Assembly (NCBI GenBank): GCA_002284615.2
Contig: MU070232.1
Location: forward strand, 81,024-109,692
Reading direction: 5' to 3'
DNA length: 28,669 bases
From: Dunaliella salina
Taxonomy: Eukaryota > Chlorophyta > Chlorophyceae > Chlamydomonadales > Dunaliellaceae
Below the pieces are notes generated by a model. That model was given only the letters and a program-made list of their open reading frames with translations. It was not told where the DNA came from and did not search any database. Both the position numbers and the translations under genes were made by a program. Of this stretch, positions 1 to 9,137 are shown in pieces. How positions within the stretch are numbered: the stretch's first letter is position 1; each line of letters starts with the position of its first letter.

Positions 1-1
1 C

Positions 2-1102
2 ATGGCTCCAATAAGACGCAAACATCAAGTCCATATTCTCACTTCCGACAACCAAAACCTCGCCCGAAAGCTATCTCAAGCAAGCAAACGTGTTATTGAA
101 CTACAGGGCGCTATACATTCATTGAAAAATGGTTATTGCCGTGATGCGGCCCTTTGGTGGCAGCGTGACACTTTCCTCGATGCAAAACGCAACTACAACA
201 TAGCCGGAAATGTCGTTATAGTTGCCAGAGACAATGCTTCATCGACTACAATCGCAGACACCCTGGCAACTGATAAACCGGTTTTCAATCACAAGCATGG
301 ACGAAGCGTGTACCGTATGGTCGTCGGGACAAAAGGACGTGCTGGAGTATCGAGTGTGAAAACTTTCTTGAATGATATACGGAACAGGGTCCCCCAGGCT
401 TGGAAAATCCAGAGGCAACGGACATTTGTTACGATGCAAAGAGAGAGGAGTCTGCACATCATCAACTGTCACATACAAGACATTCTTTCTTCAGAGCCCT
501 CTTTGTCAGGATTGAAGTCACATGTTGCCTCNAACGGCACGGCAATATATTTGTCTTTCGCAGATCGACAAAGGGCACTGGACCCTACGGACACCAATGC
601 TCCCGCGTNCATGTATCCGGTGTGGTTACACTTCAATTTTGATCCATCATTAATGAATGGCACCGGAGGCATTAATTATCAGACGCCAACAAACATTAAC
701 AGCAATATTATTAAAGCATTTATCCACACGATCGTTCCCTTCAGCAATGACCATACGAAGAACGCTTACAACATCAATACCAACGATATCATCAANAACA
801 TCAACGTCAACAACAACAACAANGACAAAAACAATGGGAAGGCTCCTTTTGTCGCAAATNACACACCCGCTTCTACCATGCATATTTTCCTCGGCCTCAC
901 GAGCCTANTCCTCAGCCTTATTAAAATGAGAGCAAATCACTATGGCAACACAAACGAAGGCTTACACGAAAATGCAGATTGTGGAAACCAGGATCACATG
1001 GAAGACGACTCTACCAACGATGACCAAGATGATAACGAATGGACTTCGACGAGCAACTCATCCATTGGTGATGAAACAGAGGACACCTCGATGAGTCAAT
1101 GA
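2..1102 (+). CDS. Retroelement-associated ORF, copy A (unknown function)
   Basis: An open frame of 366 codons, interrupted only by ambiguous bases that give unknown residues. It matches a second ORF at 14037-14780 over about residues 48-225. Shared landmarks in order are W-x-RDT-x-LD, an IAG turn, TDKP, NKGRAG/TKGRAG, VK-[ST]-FLN, VPQ-x-WK-[VI]-QR and TMQRERS, then YPV-x2-HF-x-FDP and GGINY. The tail is Asn-rich (about residues 225-285) and then strongly acidic (DD/ED runs). No catalytic motif, zinc finger or membrane segment is visible and I recognise no family. Its 3' side shares a tail with the other copy, so I read it as a retroelement protein rather than a host gene. The start at position 2 lies at the window edge, so the real start may be further left. 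Confidence 0.55.
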   Translation: MAPIRRKHQVHILTSDNQNLARKLSQASKRVIELQGAIHSLKNGYCRDAALWWQRDTFLDAKRNYNIAGNVVIVARDNASSTTIADTLATDKPVFNHKHGRSVYRMVVGTKGRAGVSSVKTFLNDIRNRVPQAWKIQRQRTFVTMQRERSLHIINCHIQDILSSEPSLSGLKSHVAXNGTAIYLSFADRQRALDPTDTNAPAXMYPVWLHFNFDPSLMNGTGGINYQTPTNINSNIIKAFIHTIVPFSNDHTKNAYNINTNDIIXNINVNNNNXDKNNGKAPFVANXTPASTMHIFLGLTSLXLSLIKMRANHYGNTNEGLHENADCGNQDHMEDDSTNDDQDDNEWTSTSNSSIGDETEDTSMSQ

Positions 1103-1351
1103 ATTAATATGTTCAGCACAATGAGGAAATTAATACGCAAAAGTCGAGACCTTGATTATGTTTGCCTTCCTTACCTTTGAAACTTTTTGATTGAATTTTA
1201 TTGTTCTCTTCCTCCCTTCCGTTATTAAAATTTATCATCTTTTTTTCTTAATTTTTATTAAAAACTATCAACTCTCATTTACTGGCTGAGCAGTCGCGCG
1301 TTTTTGACTGAAGGCCTTATTCCTCTCTCTGTAACCCCTGTAACCCCTGTA
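1103..1351 (+). mobile_element. 3' UTR and TGTAACCCC tail of the copy A element
   Basis: AT-rich untranslated stretch followed by a conserved block (GGCTGAGCAGTCGCG, a CTGAAGGCCTT motif, then pyrimidines). It ends in two exact 9-bp TGTAACCCC units at 1330-1347. The same block in the same order closes the copy B unit at 15490-15553 and, more diverged, a third unit near 13530-13565. A short tandem 3' tail of this kind is typical of target-primed (LINE-type) retroelements; the assignment to a LINE mechanism is inference. Confidence 0.6.
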
Positions 1352-1650
1352 GGGTTTAGGCCTTAACCATAAAACCCCCTACCGCGGCCCCCCCCAAACC
1401 GAAATCTGTAGCCTTGTTACTAATACTTTGTAGATCACCATGCTGAATGTTCCTTACACTGAGCAGATGCGCCATGCTGGATGCTGACTTGTGGAGTGAT
1501 TATTGCATTCATTGCTTGCAATGCTTGTGAGGTTGCTCCAAGTTGAATGATATGTACATATGATGCTCAAGCAGATGTGTGAAAGCCTTTGCTTGGTCCA
1601 GTATGCAACATGTGCGCCTACCCGACACAAAAGGGCCTCAGTGCATATGG
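1352..1650. other. No gene seen; C-run at 1388-1395
   Basis: Contains a GC-rich patch with a C8 homopolymer directly after the element tail, then ordinary AT-balanced sequence. Short open frames here show no protein-like composition. I see no feature beyond the homopolymer. Confidence 0.4.
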
Positions 1651-2008
1651 TCAACTTTGCGTGCCAATTTTACTGCGAATTTTCAAGCTTGGCCCAAGAT
1701 AGTATTTGTCCTTGTTGCTTGCATTGTGCAAGTACTCCATGCCGGATTTCATGCCTAGTGGCACACTGTGGGTGTCCCTGAATGACTTCTCAAACACATC
1801 AAATATGTCACCTCCCATCACAGGGGGTGCGCGCCTCCCCTCAATTGCATGAATTTGCTTTGCCGCGGTTTTTTTGTGCACAAAGACCACAACCACTGTC
1901 AAGTACACCTATGTTGGTTACCATGTTTTTTGGAAGTACCCATAGCGAGGGATGAGCACTAATCACCTGTGCTTTGTACACCGCCTCTTGGACCTTCACT
2001 TTACCCAT
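1651..2008 (-). pseudogene. Decayed coding-like block, unknown protein
   Basis: On the minus strand an ATG at 2008-2006 opens a protein-like frame (beginning MGKVKVQEAVYKAQV) that continues, after a one-step frame change near 1896-1905, into a second frame running to a stop at 1651. The second part contains GGDIFDVFEKSFRD and GMEYLHNASNKDKYYLGP, with the mixed charge and aromatic pattern of real coding sequence. Either a frameshift or an undetected short intron separates the parts. No domain is recognised and there is no coding continuation beyond either end. It could be a remnant of a mobile element or of a host gene. Confidence 0.3.
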
Positions 2009-2081
2009 TGCTTAAGGAGGCCATTCTTCATAGTCAAATTGGAATTCCAAAGTGCTTTTTGCACACGTACGCTAAAATCAG

Positions 2082-2440
2082 CAGTGTCAACAGTGCCAGC
2101 AGGTGTCAGCAGTAGTAGCAATTGTCAGCATTTGTCAGTAGTGTCAGTAGGTCTGGGCAGTGTCAGCAATTGTCAGCAATTGTCAGCATTGTAAGCAGGT
2201 GTAATTATTGTCAGCAGGTGTCAGCAAATGTCAGCAGTGTCATCACATGTCAGCAATGTTAGCAGGGGTCGGCATTTGTCAGCAGTGTTAGTAGTGCCAT
2301 CAAAATTGTCAGTAGTGTCAGTAATTGTCAGCACTGTTTGCTGAGTTAGCAGTGTCAGCAGGTGTCAGCAGTGCCAGCAGCGTCAGTTGTGTCAGCAGGT
2401 GTCATTAGTGGTAGGAACTGTCAACAGTGTCAACAATCTT
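2082..2440. repeat. Degenerate 9-bp minisatellite (TGTCAGCAN)
   Basis: About 40 imperfect tandem units built on TGTCAGCA plus one variable base, with frequent CAGTAGTG and CAGGTG variants. Units remain mostly in 9-bp phase over about 360 bp. The phase would be protein-neutral, but stops such as TAG and TAA occur within it, so it is not a coding repeat here. Confidence 0.8.
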
Positions 2441-2635
2441 TAGGGAGTCAAGGCCTCAGCGCGTTCTAGAGCACCAGCTACAGTTAGATACAGAGGAAGG
2501 AGGATGCAGAGCCAGCACTTATCCTCCACCTCCAATAGGAGGTGATCGCAGTGCAGTACAACATGTGGGAGGTTGGGGAGCTTGACCGAGAGCAGTCATG
2601 CATGACTAGCCACCACATGACTCACTTACCACATC

Positions 2636-2990
2636 TGAACAACAACAGCAGCGGCAGCAGAAGCAGATGCAAAAGAACAAAAAAGGCTGCCACAATAGCA
2701 AAAGCGGCAGCAGCACAGGGAACAAAATCATCAGCAGCAGCAGCAGCAGCAGCAGTGGTAACAACAGCAACAGAGCCAGCAGCATGAGCAGCCACAACGG
2801 CAAGAGCATGTGCAACAACAAGATCAGCGAGAGCAGCAGCAGCAGTAGCAGTAGCAACAGCAGTCGCTAATGCAGCAAACTCATCAATAACATTATCAAG
2901 ATCAGGTTCAATGGATGAGCAGGACAACAGCAACAGGAATAGGAGATGTAACAACAGCATGCAGCGCAGCAGCAGCAGCCAGGACTTCAT
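2636..2990. repeat. CAG/CAR-rich trinucleotide tract
   Basis: Interrupted CAG, CAA and AGC triplets, including a pure (CAG)8 at 2732-2755 and a second CAG-rich patch near 2960-2985. All three plus frames and the complementary frames stay open here because of composition, giving Ser-, Ala-, Gln- or Leu-rich translations. No start context, splice site or conserved domain supports a protein, so I treat it as a simple-sequence tract, possibly from an old Gln-rich exon. Confidence 0.7.
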
Positions 2991-3031
2991 ACCATTCCAA
3001 GGAGGCAGCCCCCCATGGCTAACTCACCCCA

Positions 3032-4096
3032 TCACCCTTCTATTTCATCTTCTAGCTCAGGTCCTCCCAGGTCGGAGTTCAGCGGGCAAACAAGCAAACA
3101 AACAAACAAATACACAAATAAACACAAAGTGATAAGCTCACCTTCACAAGAAATGGAAATGTTCGTGTAAGCCCAGTTGTCTCCGTTAATGAAGTCGCTG
3201 GCTAGCCTGGCACACAAAAGGATTAAACGAGAGGGGATCTTGTTAGGAAAGCAAAATTACATGATAAGCTTAGATCTTGCATCCATCCAGGGAAACACGA
3301 ATCCACCTCCTAATCTTTCTTTCTTATACTTGTTGTAGTCCCATAGACTCCGTATTGTGACTGGCTTCCCCTCCAAGCCATAGGCAGCTGGATTGACAAA
3401 ACATTGGTCAATAACTTTGAAGAACTCCATTTTGTCTGTGTCCGACAGACCTCTGCCATGATTCATTCTCTCAAAGGCACTGAACAAGACTCGATTTCCA
3501 TCCTTTGGGTGTGCAAACTCAATTGCCTTCCTGCGCTCCTCTGCAACGGCAGCCTCTTGCTGAGCCTTTCTTGCACAATCTCGCTGGAGTTCATCTCGCA
3601 GCCATGCTGCATCTGCAATCTCTGAGGCACGCTGCGAGGAATCCAGTTGAGCTTGAAAAGAAGTTGTTGCATTTACAGAAATACTCTGATGGCGCTTTGC
3701 TCCCCCTTCATTTACAGAGAAAACACCCTGACACGTCCTAGACAAGGACCTCTCCCTATTAGCAATGTGCGCTCCAAGCTGGAAAGTAGCAAAGTAGCAA
3801 ACACCTGTTTGCATTGAGGGCACACATGGTGCTCTGAACCACTTCCTGATACCATTTGCACAGTAAGGAGCACGAAGGGAGCCAGGACAAAAACGTGGCT
3901 CGCTGCGTACAGCAAGCATTGCAGTATGTTCAAGGGCATCCTGTCATTAAAATTTTATGAGGTGAACTGTACTTACCATCGCTTGCATGCAAGCATCCAT
4001 TACCACAAATATCCCAGGATATTTTATGCAGCCGTCATTGTTGGACCAGAAATTCGACAATCCATTAAAAATTCTGTTTTTTTTTTTCTGGATCAT
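3032..4096 (-). CDS. Hypothetical protein, four-exon gene with short introns
   Basis: Proposed exons on the minus strand are 4096-3977, 3940-3261, 3206-3142 and 3063-3032, encoding 298 residues. Junctions: GATG|GTAAGTAC to TGACAG, ATCAT|GTAATT to TGTGCCAG, and GAAG|GTGAGC to GGGAG. All keep frame, and the first two skip in-frame stops. The introns are only 36, 54 and 78 nt, each a multiple of three. Without splicing, exon 2 alone still gives 220 codons. The protein has Cys/Trp-containing segments near the N terminus, an alpha-helical Ala/Glu/Arg-rich middle (DELQRDCARKAQQEAAVAEE) and a C-terminal part with GRGLSDTDKMEFFKVIDQ and an acidic end ELEDEIEG. I recognise no family. The ATG at 4096 overlaps the start proposed for the opposite SET-like gene, so the first exon is uncertain. 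Confidence 0.45.
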
Positions 4097-5532
4097 GCCT
4101 CACGAGAGGCTTGAATTCATTCGAAAGACGTGCAAGTGCTCGCACAAGTTTCACCTGGGGAGGGGCAAGGCGGCATGCAAAGGACTAGAGGACACAGTGG
4201 AAAATCAGGCTCACGTATTGTTTGGAGATGGGCCTAGAAGTGCAGGACACGTGAATGCTGTGAATGACTACATGTCTGGCTGGAGTCTGGTGGCACTCAA
4301 AAAAATTCCAGCTGGAACAATAATCGAGGGAGCAAGGTAAGGTGTTAAAAGCTCAAATTCCTCTGTGCCCTTTTGCTTCTGAAGCTTGATTTTATGCATG
4401 CAACAGCCTGATGTGGCAAAAAGGCTGACTTAAACACAATTGTTGCGGAGAAAATTCCTCTTGCATGAACTATGGGTGATGAGATACACTAAAGGCATGA
4501 TATGGCACTCATTTAAGTTCTACAATCTCTTATCTAACATGCAGCATGGCACCCATGAACAATTGCACAGGTGTTGCGTAAAGCTCCTGGAAAAGACTGA
4601 CTTTGGCAGCACAGGGCAACGCCACGATATGACCTACTGGTGGGTAACAATTTTATTTCAAAGCAGAGTATGAGCTCCCCTTTGGGTTCATTAAGACGTG
4701 AGGATGCATTTCTATACATGAGCAAAAAGACTGAACAGTGAGCGCTAGCACAAACAGTGAGTCTTAGTAATAAGAAGCACAGGAGGAGCAAACAACCAAT
4801 TTAATGCAGGTCCAGTGAGTTGGCAGCCATGCTTCCAGGCTTGTGTCTCGCCCTTCTATAACTTATAATATAAGCAAACCGTCCCAATCACCTAACCCTC
4901 TACACCCACATGTGTAGCCTGGATTGCAAAATTCGATGGCAATTTTGCAAGTAATTCTTATCGAGGCCTTGCTAACATGATTCCAGAGTTTGATTGCAAG
5001 TTGGAAGGCTTTCTGGTGGGTCCAGGCCTACAAGCCGTTAGACCACGTGCATTTAAGAAAGAAAGGATGCGAACAGGATTGTAAAACAGTTGCTAGCAAG
5101 TTGAATGAGATCAGTGTGTAGAGTGACTGCCAAAGAAAAAAATTTGGGACCACTCAATGTGACTGACTGTTATTGGCAATACCTTCTACCTCATGCATGG
5201 TATGCAGGTATACAGACGAGGGCCTGCTGATACCCGAGGGCTCGCCTCTGGCAGACCACACGGACACGGTGATCCACTCAGCGGAAACAGAAATCGTGCG
5301 GTACGCAAATTTGCCCAAAGCAATCAAGGGAATGCAAGCCTGGAGTGCTAAACAGCGGGACGACCATGTACAGAGCTACCACAACGTGTGCCTGTTGACC
5401 GTCACAAACAGACCATGGTACCTCATGGTAGCATGCAGAAATATTGCGCAAGGAGAAGTCATCGAGGCTCACTATGGGCCCTCCTCCGGTCTGTTGCTTG
5501 GACAGTATGTGGTTGAAAAATATGTGTACTAA
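4095..5532 (+). CDS. SET-domain-like protein, two exons
   Basis: Exons 4095-4336 and 5208-5532 join in phase across a GT-AG intron (AG|GTAAGG to ATGCAG|G) to give 188 residues. The junction rebuilds an Arg codon and runs from TIIEGAR into YTDEGLLI. The N-terminal part has a Cys/His cluster (CKCSHKFHLGRGKAACK). Then GWSLVALKKIPAGTIIEGA resembles the opening strand of SET domains (G-x-x-L/V-x-A-x3-I-x-x-GT-x-I). Near the C terminus VACRNIAQGEVIEAHYGP resembles the closing I-x-x-GE-x-[LI]-x-x-x-YG motif. The canonical NHSC-x-x-N core that forms the methyl-lysine pocket is not seen. It may be a divergent or non-catalytic SET protein. A T11 tract just upstream could instead mark a 3' splice site, in which case the true start lies elsewhere. 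Confidence 0.55.
4337..5207 (+). other. Intron of the SET-like gene
   Basis: Begins GTAAGG and ends with a short pyrimidine-rich stretch and GCAG. Phase-2 junctions match on both sides. No nested gene, RNA or repeat is visible in the 871 bp. Confidence 0.6.
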
Positions 5533-5588
5533 TTTGAGAATTGATTTTTCATTATGTGTTGCACGGATGTTTGACAGGGCTAGGAGTG

Positions 5589-5614
5589 GTGTGTGTGTGT
5601 GTGTGTGTGTGTGT
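5589..5614. repeat. (GT)13 microsatellite
   Basis: Pure 26-bp GT tract, 57 bp after the SET-like stop codon, therefore within the probable 3' untranslated region. Confidence 0.9.
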
Positions 5615-6285
5615 TACTCCAAGTTGCGTGCTTAGACCTAAAGGACGAAGTTGTAAAAGCCTTTTCCTTGTGAACTGGCAGAAATGCTTGTTCTCATTTC
5701 CAAAATGGAGGTCGGACCTATAGTTCAAAGTTGAAGTGGAGAATGCATAGGACGTCGCTTGATGTCTTGATGCACATCAAGCCATTAATCGAATGAGAAA
5801 TCATGATTACAAGCATAAACCACTGGCAAGTTGAAATTGGATGACTTCCAATGAAAGGAGGAAAAGGAAAATAAATAGNTTTTTACACATTGGGGCAGCA
5901 GAATTATGATAAGTTCTCATACAATGAAACCAGAGCCAAGTAAAAAAATACTGTCGACCAAGAAATTGGCNAGCAGACCTCCACTTGGCCAATTTCAAGA
6001 AAAAAATGGATAGCAGTCCGACTGAGTCAGTTAGGCTGCCCGGCAGTGATAGCATGTTGAGTATTACATTATGCCAGATGATAGGTCCTCACAAACGTTG
6101 GGTGCTTAGTAGTGGAATTGGTACTACCTAGTAAATGATACTAACTAGTACTACTAGGGAGGTCAAATTGTTGCCTGTTGCTGGACACTAGGCGCAAGAC
6201 CTTTAAGGGCCCTCTAGGGATTGATGGCAAGCCAAAACAAAAGATAAGATCAGCTTCCTTGGGGCTCAAGGGCCAAAATCAGCAA
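5615..6285. other. No gene; one inverted repeat
   Basis: No coding-like frame. An imperfect inverted repeat occupies 5959-5999, with arms around GAAATTGGC and GCCAATTTC separated by about 20 bp. Near 6090-6160 there are several CTAGTA/TAGTAC short palindromes. No further support for function. Confidence 0.4.
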
Positions 6286-6432
6286 TCCTGGTTGAAATAT
6301 CCATTGATTCAATGGGGAATCAACCGGCCTCTTGATTCAACCATGTCCTGGTTGATGCTAGTTGATTCAACTAGAATAGTTGATTCAAGCAGGAATCAAC
6401 CAGGCTCCATTGATTCAATCCGGNTGAATCAA
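6286..6432. repeat. Cluster of TTGATTCAA / TTGAATCAA palindromic motifs
   Basis: About ten copies or half-copies of TTGATTCAA and its complement TTGAATCAA occur in under 150 bp in both orientations, for example around 6303-6312, 6331-6340, 6361-6370, 6379-6387 and 6409-6418. Spacing is irregular, so this is not a simple tandem repeat. It ends just before the LINE remnant begins. Confidence 0.65.
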
Positions 6433-6465
6433 CAGCTACAACTTTTCCGACGCAGGCCCCCAAGG

Positions 6466-7833
6466 CCTGGTTCTCTTCGACTTTTTGCTGCGTTTATTGA
6501 TTTCCAACAAGCTTATGATTCAGTACCCAGACAATATCTGTCAAGATTTGTATTATAACAATGAGTATGCTTTGATAGATGAGGATAAGCAGGCTTGGAT
6601 TAGTCCCACACACGGTGTTAAACAGGGTTGTCCCCTGTCCCCACCACTTTTTCCAATATACTTAAATGGTATCCACCACTTTTGTGAAGGTATTGATGGA
6701 GCATGCACTGGCATGCCTAATTCCCCACACATTCTGGAAATGGTGTCAAATTGTCTTCAAGCATACTCGCAGAAAAAGTTCTTATCTGCCAACTCACAGA
6801 AATCTGTAATTGTTTGTTTCAATTCAAGAGCAAGCGATTCACCTACACTTCTTTATGACAACGAACGGTTGCCCTACTCTGACAATTTTCGATATTTGGG
6901 GATGATGTTTGACAAATACGTAAATCTAAAAAAGACTGCCGAGGAAGCCCTCAAGCCGTGCATGGCAGGCATGGCAAGAGTACGTACATTTACACACCAG
7001 TACCGTTAACAAACCGCCTCCATGCAAATGTTTGGCTTTTCAAGACATATGTCATCCCTGCTGGTATGAATGCCAGTCAGATATGGGCTATCCCTTATCT
7101 TTCAACAGGGTTATGAGATGGATCACTGTAACCAGAAATGGTTGTTGAGATTTTCAAAGCTGCTAAGAGTCAAGACTTCAACACCTTCCTGGAGTGTTCT
7201 GCAAGAATGCGGTATTAAGCCAATACAGTTCAACTGGTTTAAAGCTTGTTCACGCCTGTATGATTCCCTTATTCACTGTAACAGTTTTCTCCTTCACAAG
7301 GTTTTCAATGCGGACAACACCTCATAGTAACAGGAACCCCTCGTGCTGGATTTCATACTTTCTGCTTGGCACCAATGGACTATGTCATGCTCATACTTTA
7401 CAACAACAAATTCACACAGGCAACCCCTTGAATCTGAGTCAGCTTGTATTGGATCTCAGGGCACGACATCTTTCTTATTGGAGACAACGGTTATTCTCAC
7501 GATTATCAACCATGTGATGTCAATAGCAAGAAGTGTACCTATAATCACTGGTGTACCCTCCCGACTAGGAAAGTTCATGTTTCCTTTTCACCATACATCC
7601 TTCCCAAATATTTCTATCTTGATCTACCTGATCACATTATCCGCAGTGTGGCTCGTTTCCGGATACATGTCCACAACTTGAGATTTGAACAAGCCAATTG
7701 GAATGACAACATTTGTCCGACATGTGATATTTGTGATACCCAGGATGTCCAGGATGAACAGCATGTAATTTTCAATTACACTCACCCTCACGCCTGCAAC
7801 CGTAAGAAAACGCATGCTTGATTGGTTGGTTTG
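6466..7833 (+). pseudogene. LINE reverse transcriptase remnant (multiple frameshifts)
   Basis: Translated segments follow the order of a non-LTR reverse transcriptase and its C-terminal region, but in shifting frames. FAAFIDFQQAYDSVPR (RT motif A, catalytic Asp) lies near 6484-6530. THGVKQGCPLSPPLF (motif B) is near 6606-6655. The Y/F-x-DD motif C is missing between about 6715 and 6745, where sequence appears deleted. The post-RT part follows with DNFRYLGMMFD near 6880, TSTPSWSVLQECGIKPIQFNWF near 7170-7245, and a C-terminal segment CPTCDICDTQDVQDEQHVIF near 7720-7775. In related elements the last segment is a Cys-Cys-His-Cys zinc-like end; here the last Cys is replaced. At least four frame changes make it non-functional. 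It stops abruptly at the LTR-like fragment starting at 7834. Confidence 0.75.
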
Positions 7834-7946
7834 TGTTGGTCACAGAGAGTAAAAAGGAGAGAGAAAAGCCAGAGAACACTCAGAGTTCACAAATGAGATC
7901 ACAAAGCTCACACAAATTGTTCCTTGACCACTTTTAGTTTGTAATA
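7834..7946 (-). mobile_element. LTR-like fragment, distant relative of the 8.9-12.3 kb element
   Basis: Its right end (about 7895-7985) aligns by eye with the right end of the 176-bp LTR at 8924-9099 and the sequence just inside that element. Shared landmarks are the CACA-AAA-T block, TTTAGTTT(G/A)TAA(T/C)AG, TTGG, a C-run, then TAAGG-GCGTCC-CGCA. It begins TGTTGG, like the TGTTAT start of the other LTR, and interrupts the LINE remnant. No partner LTR or target duplication was found, so this is either a truncated element or one with a highly diverged second LTR. Confidence 0.4.
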
Positions 7947-7985
7947 GCTTGGGTCCCCCTTGTAAGGAGCGTCCCGCAACTCAAC
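7947..7985 (-). other. Putative polypurine tract and GCGTCC hairpin next to the LTR-like fragment
   Basis: On the minus strand this reads as a purine-rich run directly before the LTR-like start, with a GCGTCC-containing short stem on its inner side. The same arrangement occurs at 9100-9137 and 16916-16954. Confidence 0.35.
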
Positions 7986-8923
7986 ACGCAGCAAAATAAT
8001 TAAGCGACAAAATTGCTTGAAGAACATGAACTCAATGTGTTGTTCAAATGAAAATGACCCTCGACTCTAAAAAGCAGGTTTCAAAGAAAATTCAATTTCC
8101 AGAGCAGTTTACTAACAAGAGTTCACTTCAGTTGCACATAAAAACTGCAGAATGCGTCACATAACTATAGAAAAATATTTTTCATACCTAAAAGCGCACA
8201 CCGACATCTCAGCCATGTGTCCATTGTCCATTTCACAATACATCATCTCTTTAGGAAACACCAACTGTCCAACCTTGTGCTGTGTTTCTCCGGCAGCGCA
8301 CCCAATATGCAAGTTATTTCGCTTCCTTCAGTTACTCGAAGTGCTATAGGTTGGTGTTGGGCCCTTTTGTTGCTTTTCTCCTGCTGTCAAAGTCCCATGC
8401 ATGAAGACATGGAGGTACTAAGTTTGACTTGCAGGTACAAGGAACTTCCCTTACAGTTACTTACTCTTTGGTGGCTCCTCTGCTTGGAAGCAGGTGACTC
8501 CTTCTCGCAGGCTCCTGCCTGGTATCTCCTTTCTATCCGTCAAGGACAAAGGGTTCTCTGCCTCAGAGGACAGGTACTCTAGCTTGTTGCTAGGGACTTG
8601 GACTTAGTCCGGCTCTCTGCCCGAGGACAGGTGAAAATCGCTGCTTTTGAGGACGAGCCTCCGAGCAGGTATTCTCTAGCTTAGCTGGAGGGAAACCTCA
8701 GGCAAAGCCTGGTGTTGGGTTCTCTCTTGTTGAGGTACTTGTGTGCTTACAAGTTAATAAATTATTAGATGTTGAATAGAATGGTCAATCAAAAGGCAGT
8801 ACCCAAACTTCTAACCAGGAATTTGTGACGTCCCAGAATCAACCGAATCGGTTGTACAGATTTTGGACGGGAATAGCGCCGCGCTCCGGCCGCGGCTGTT
8901 CATAGAATTTTGCAGGAAGTTAT
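7986..8923. other. No recognised gene; GAGGACAGGT repeats
   Basis: Possible internal part of the element whose LTR-like end is at 7834-7946, but no boundary is seen. At 8553-8574 and 8612-8632 a TCTCTGCC-x-GAGGACAGGT motif recurs 59 bp apart, with a weaker third copy near 8650-8670, and several short palindromes lie among them (CTAGC-x5-GCTAG near 8578-8592). TGTTGGG occurs at 8351 and 8714. No coding frame is convincing. The last bases form the target site of the next element. Confidence 0.35.
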
Positions 8924-9099
8924 TGTTATGGTGTTGTGGCTACATGGCTGGCTGACGCTGGCGAGGTGGACGAGATGAGGGGGATTAACTCCTTTACATG
9001 TATATTCGATATTAATTAAAAAGGCCAACACTCAAGATCTGAGGCAAGGTTCACACTTTCTCACAGAAATACAGTTCCAACTGATTTAAGTTTATAACA
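8924..9099 (-). repeat. 3' LTR of the 3.4-kb element (left copy)
   Basis: Direct repeat of 12144-12319. Contains CCAACA, TTTAATTAATATCGAATATAC (minus strand) as a possible promoter-like AT block. Differs from the right copy at about four positions, for example T/C in GGGGAT(T/C)AAC. Confidence 0.9.
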
Positions 9100-9137
9100 G
9101 TTTGGCCCCCCCCTCTCAAGGCTGCGTCCTCGCAGTC
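9100..9137 (-). other. Polypurine tract and adjacent hairpin
   Basis: On the minus strand a purine run (GAGAGGGGGGGGCC) precedes the LTR start by a few bases, as required for plus-strand priming. Just inside it, CTGCG-TCCT-CGCAG forms a perfect 5-bp stem with a 4-base loop. The same GCGTCC core sits next to the polypurine tracts near 7950 and 16935. Confidence 0.65.

Noticed and set aside
2082..2440. CRISPR array
   Set aside because: Units are contiguous 9-mers without spacers and the window is eukaryotic.
2606..2990. Leu-rich and Ala-rich minus-strand ORFs over the CAG tract
   Set aside because: All frames are open because of triplet composition; the residues are a by-product of the repeat.
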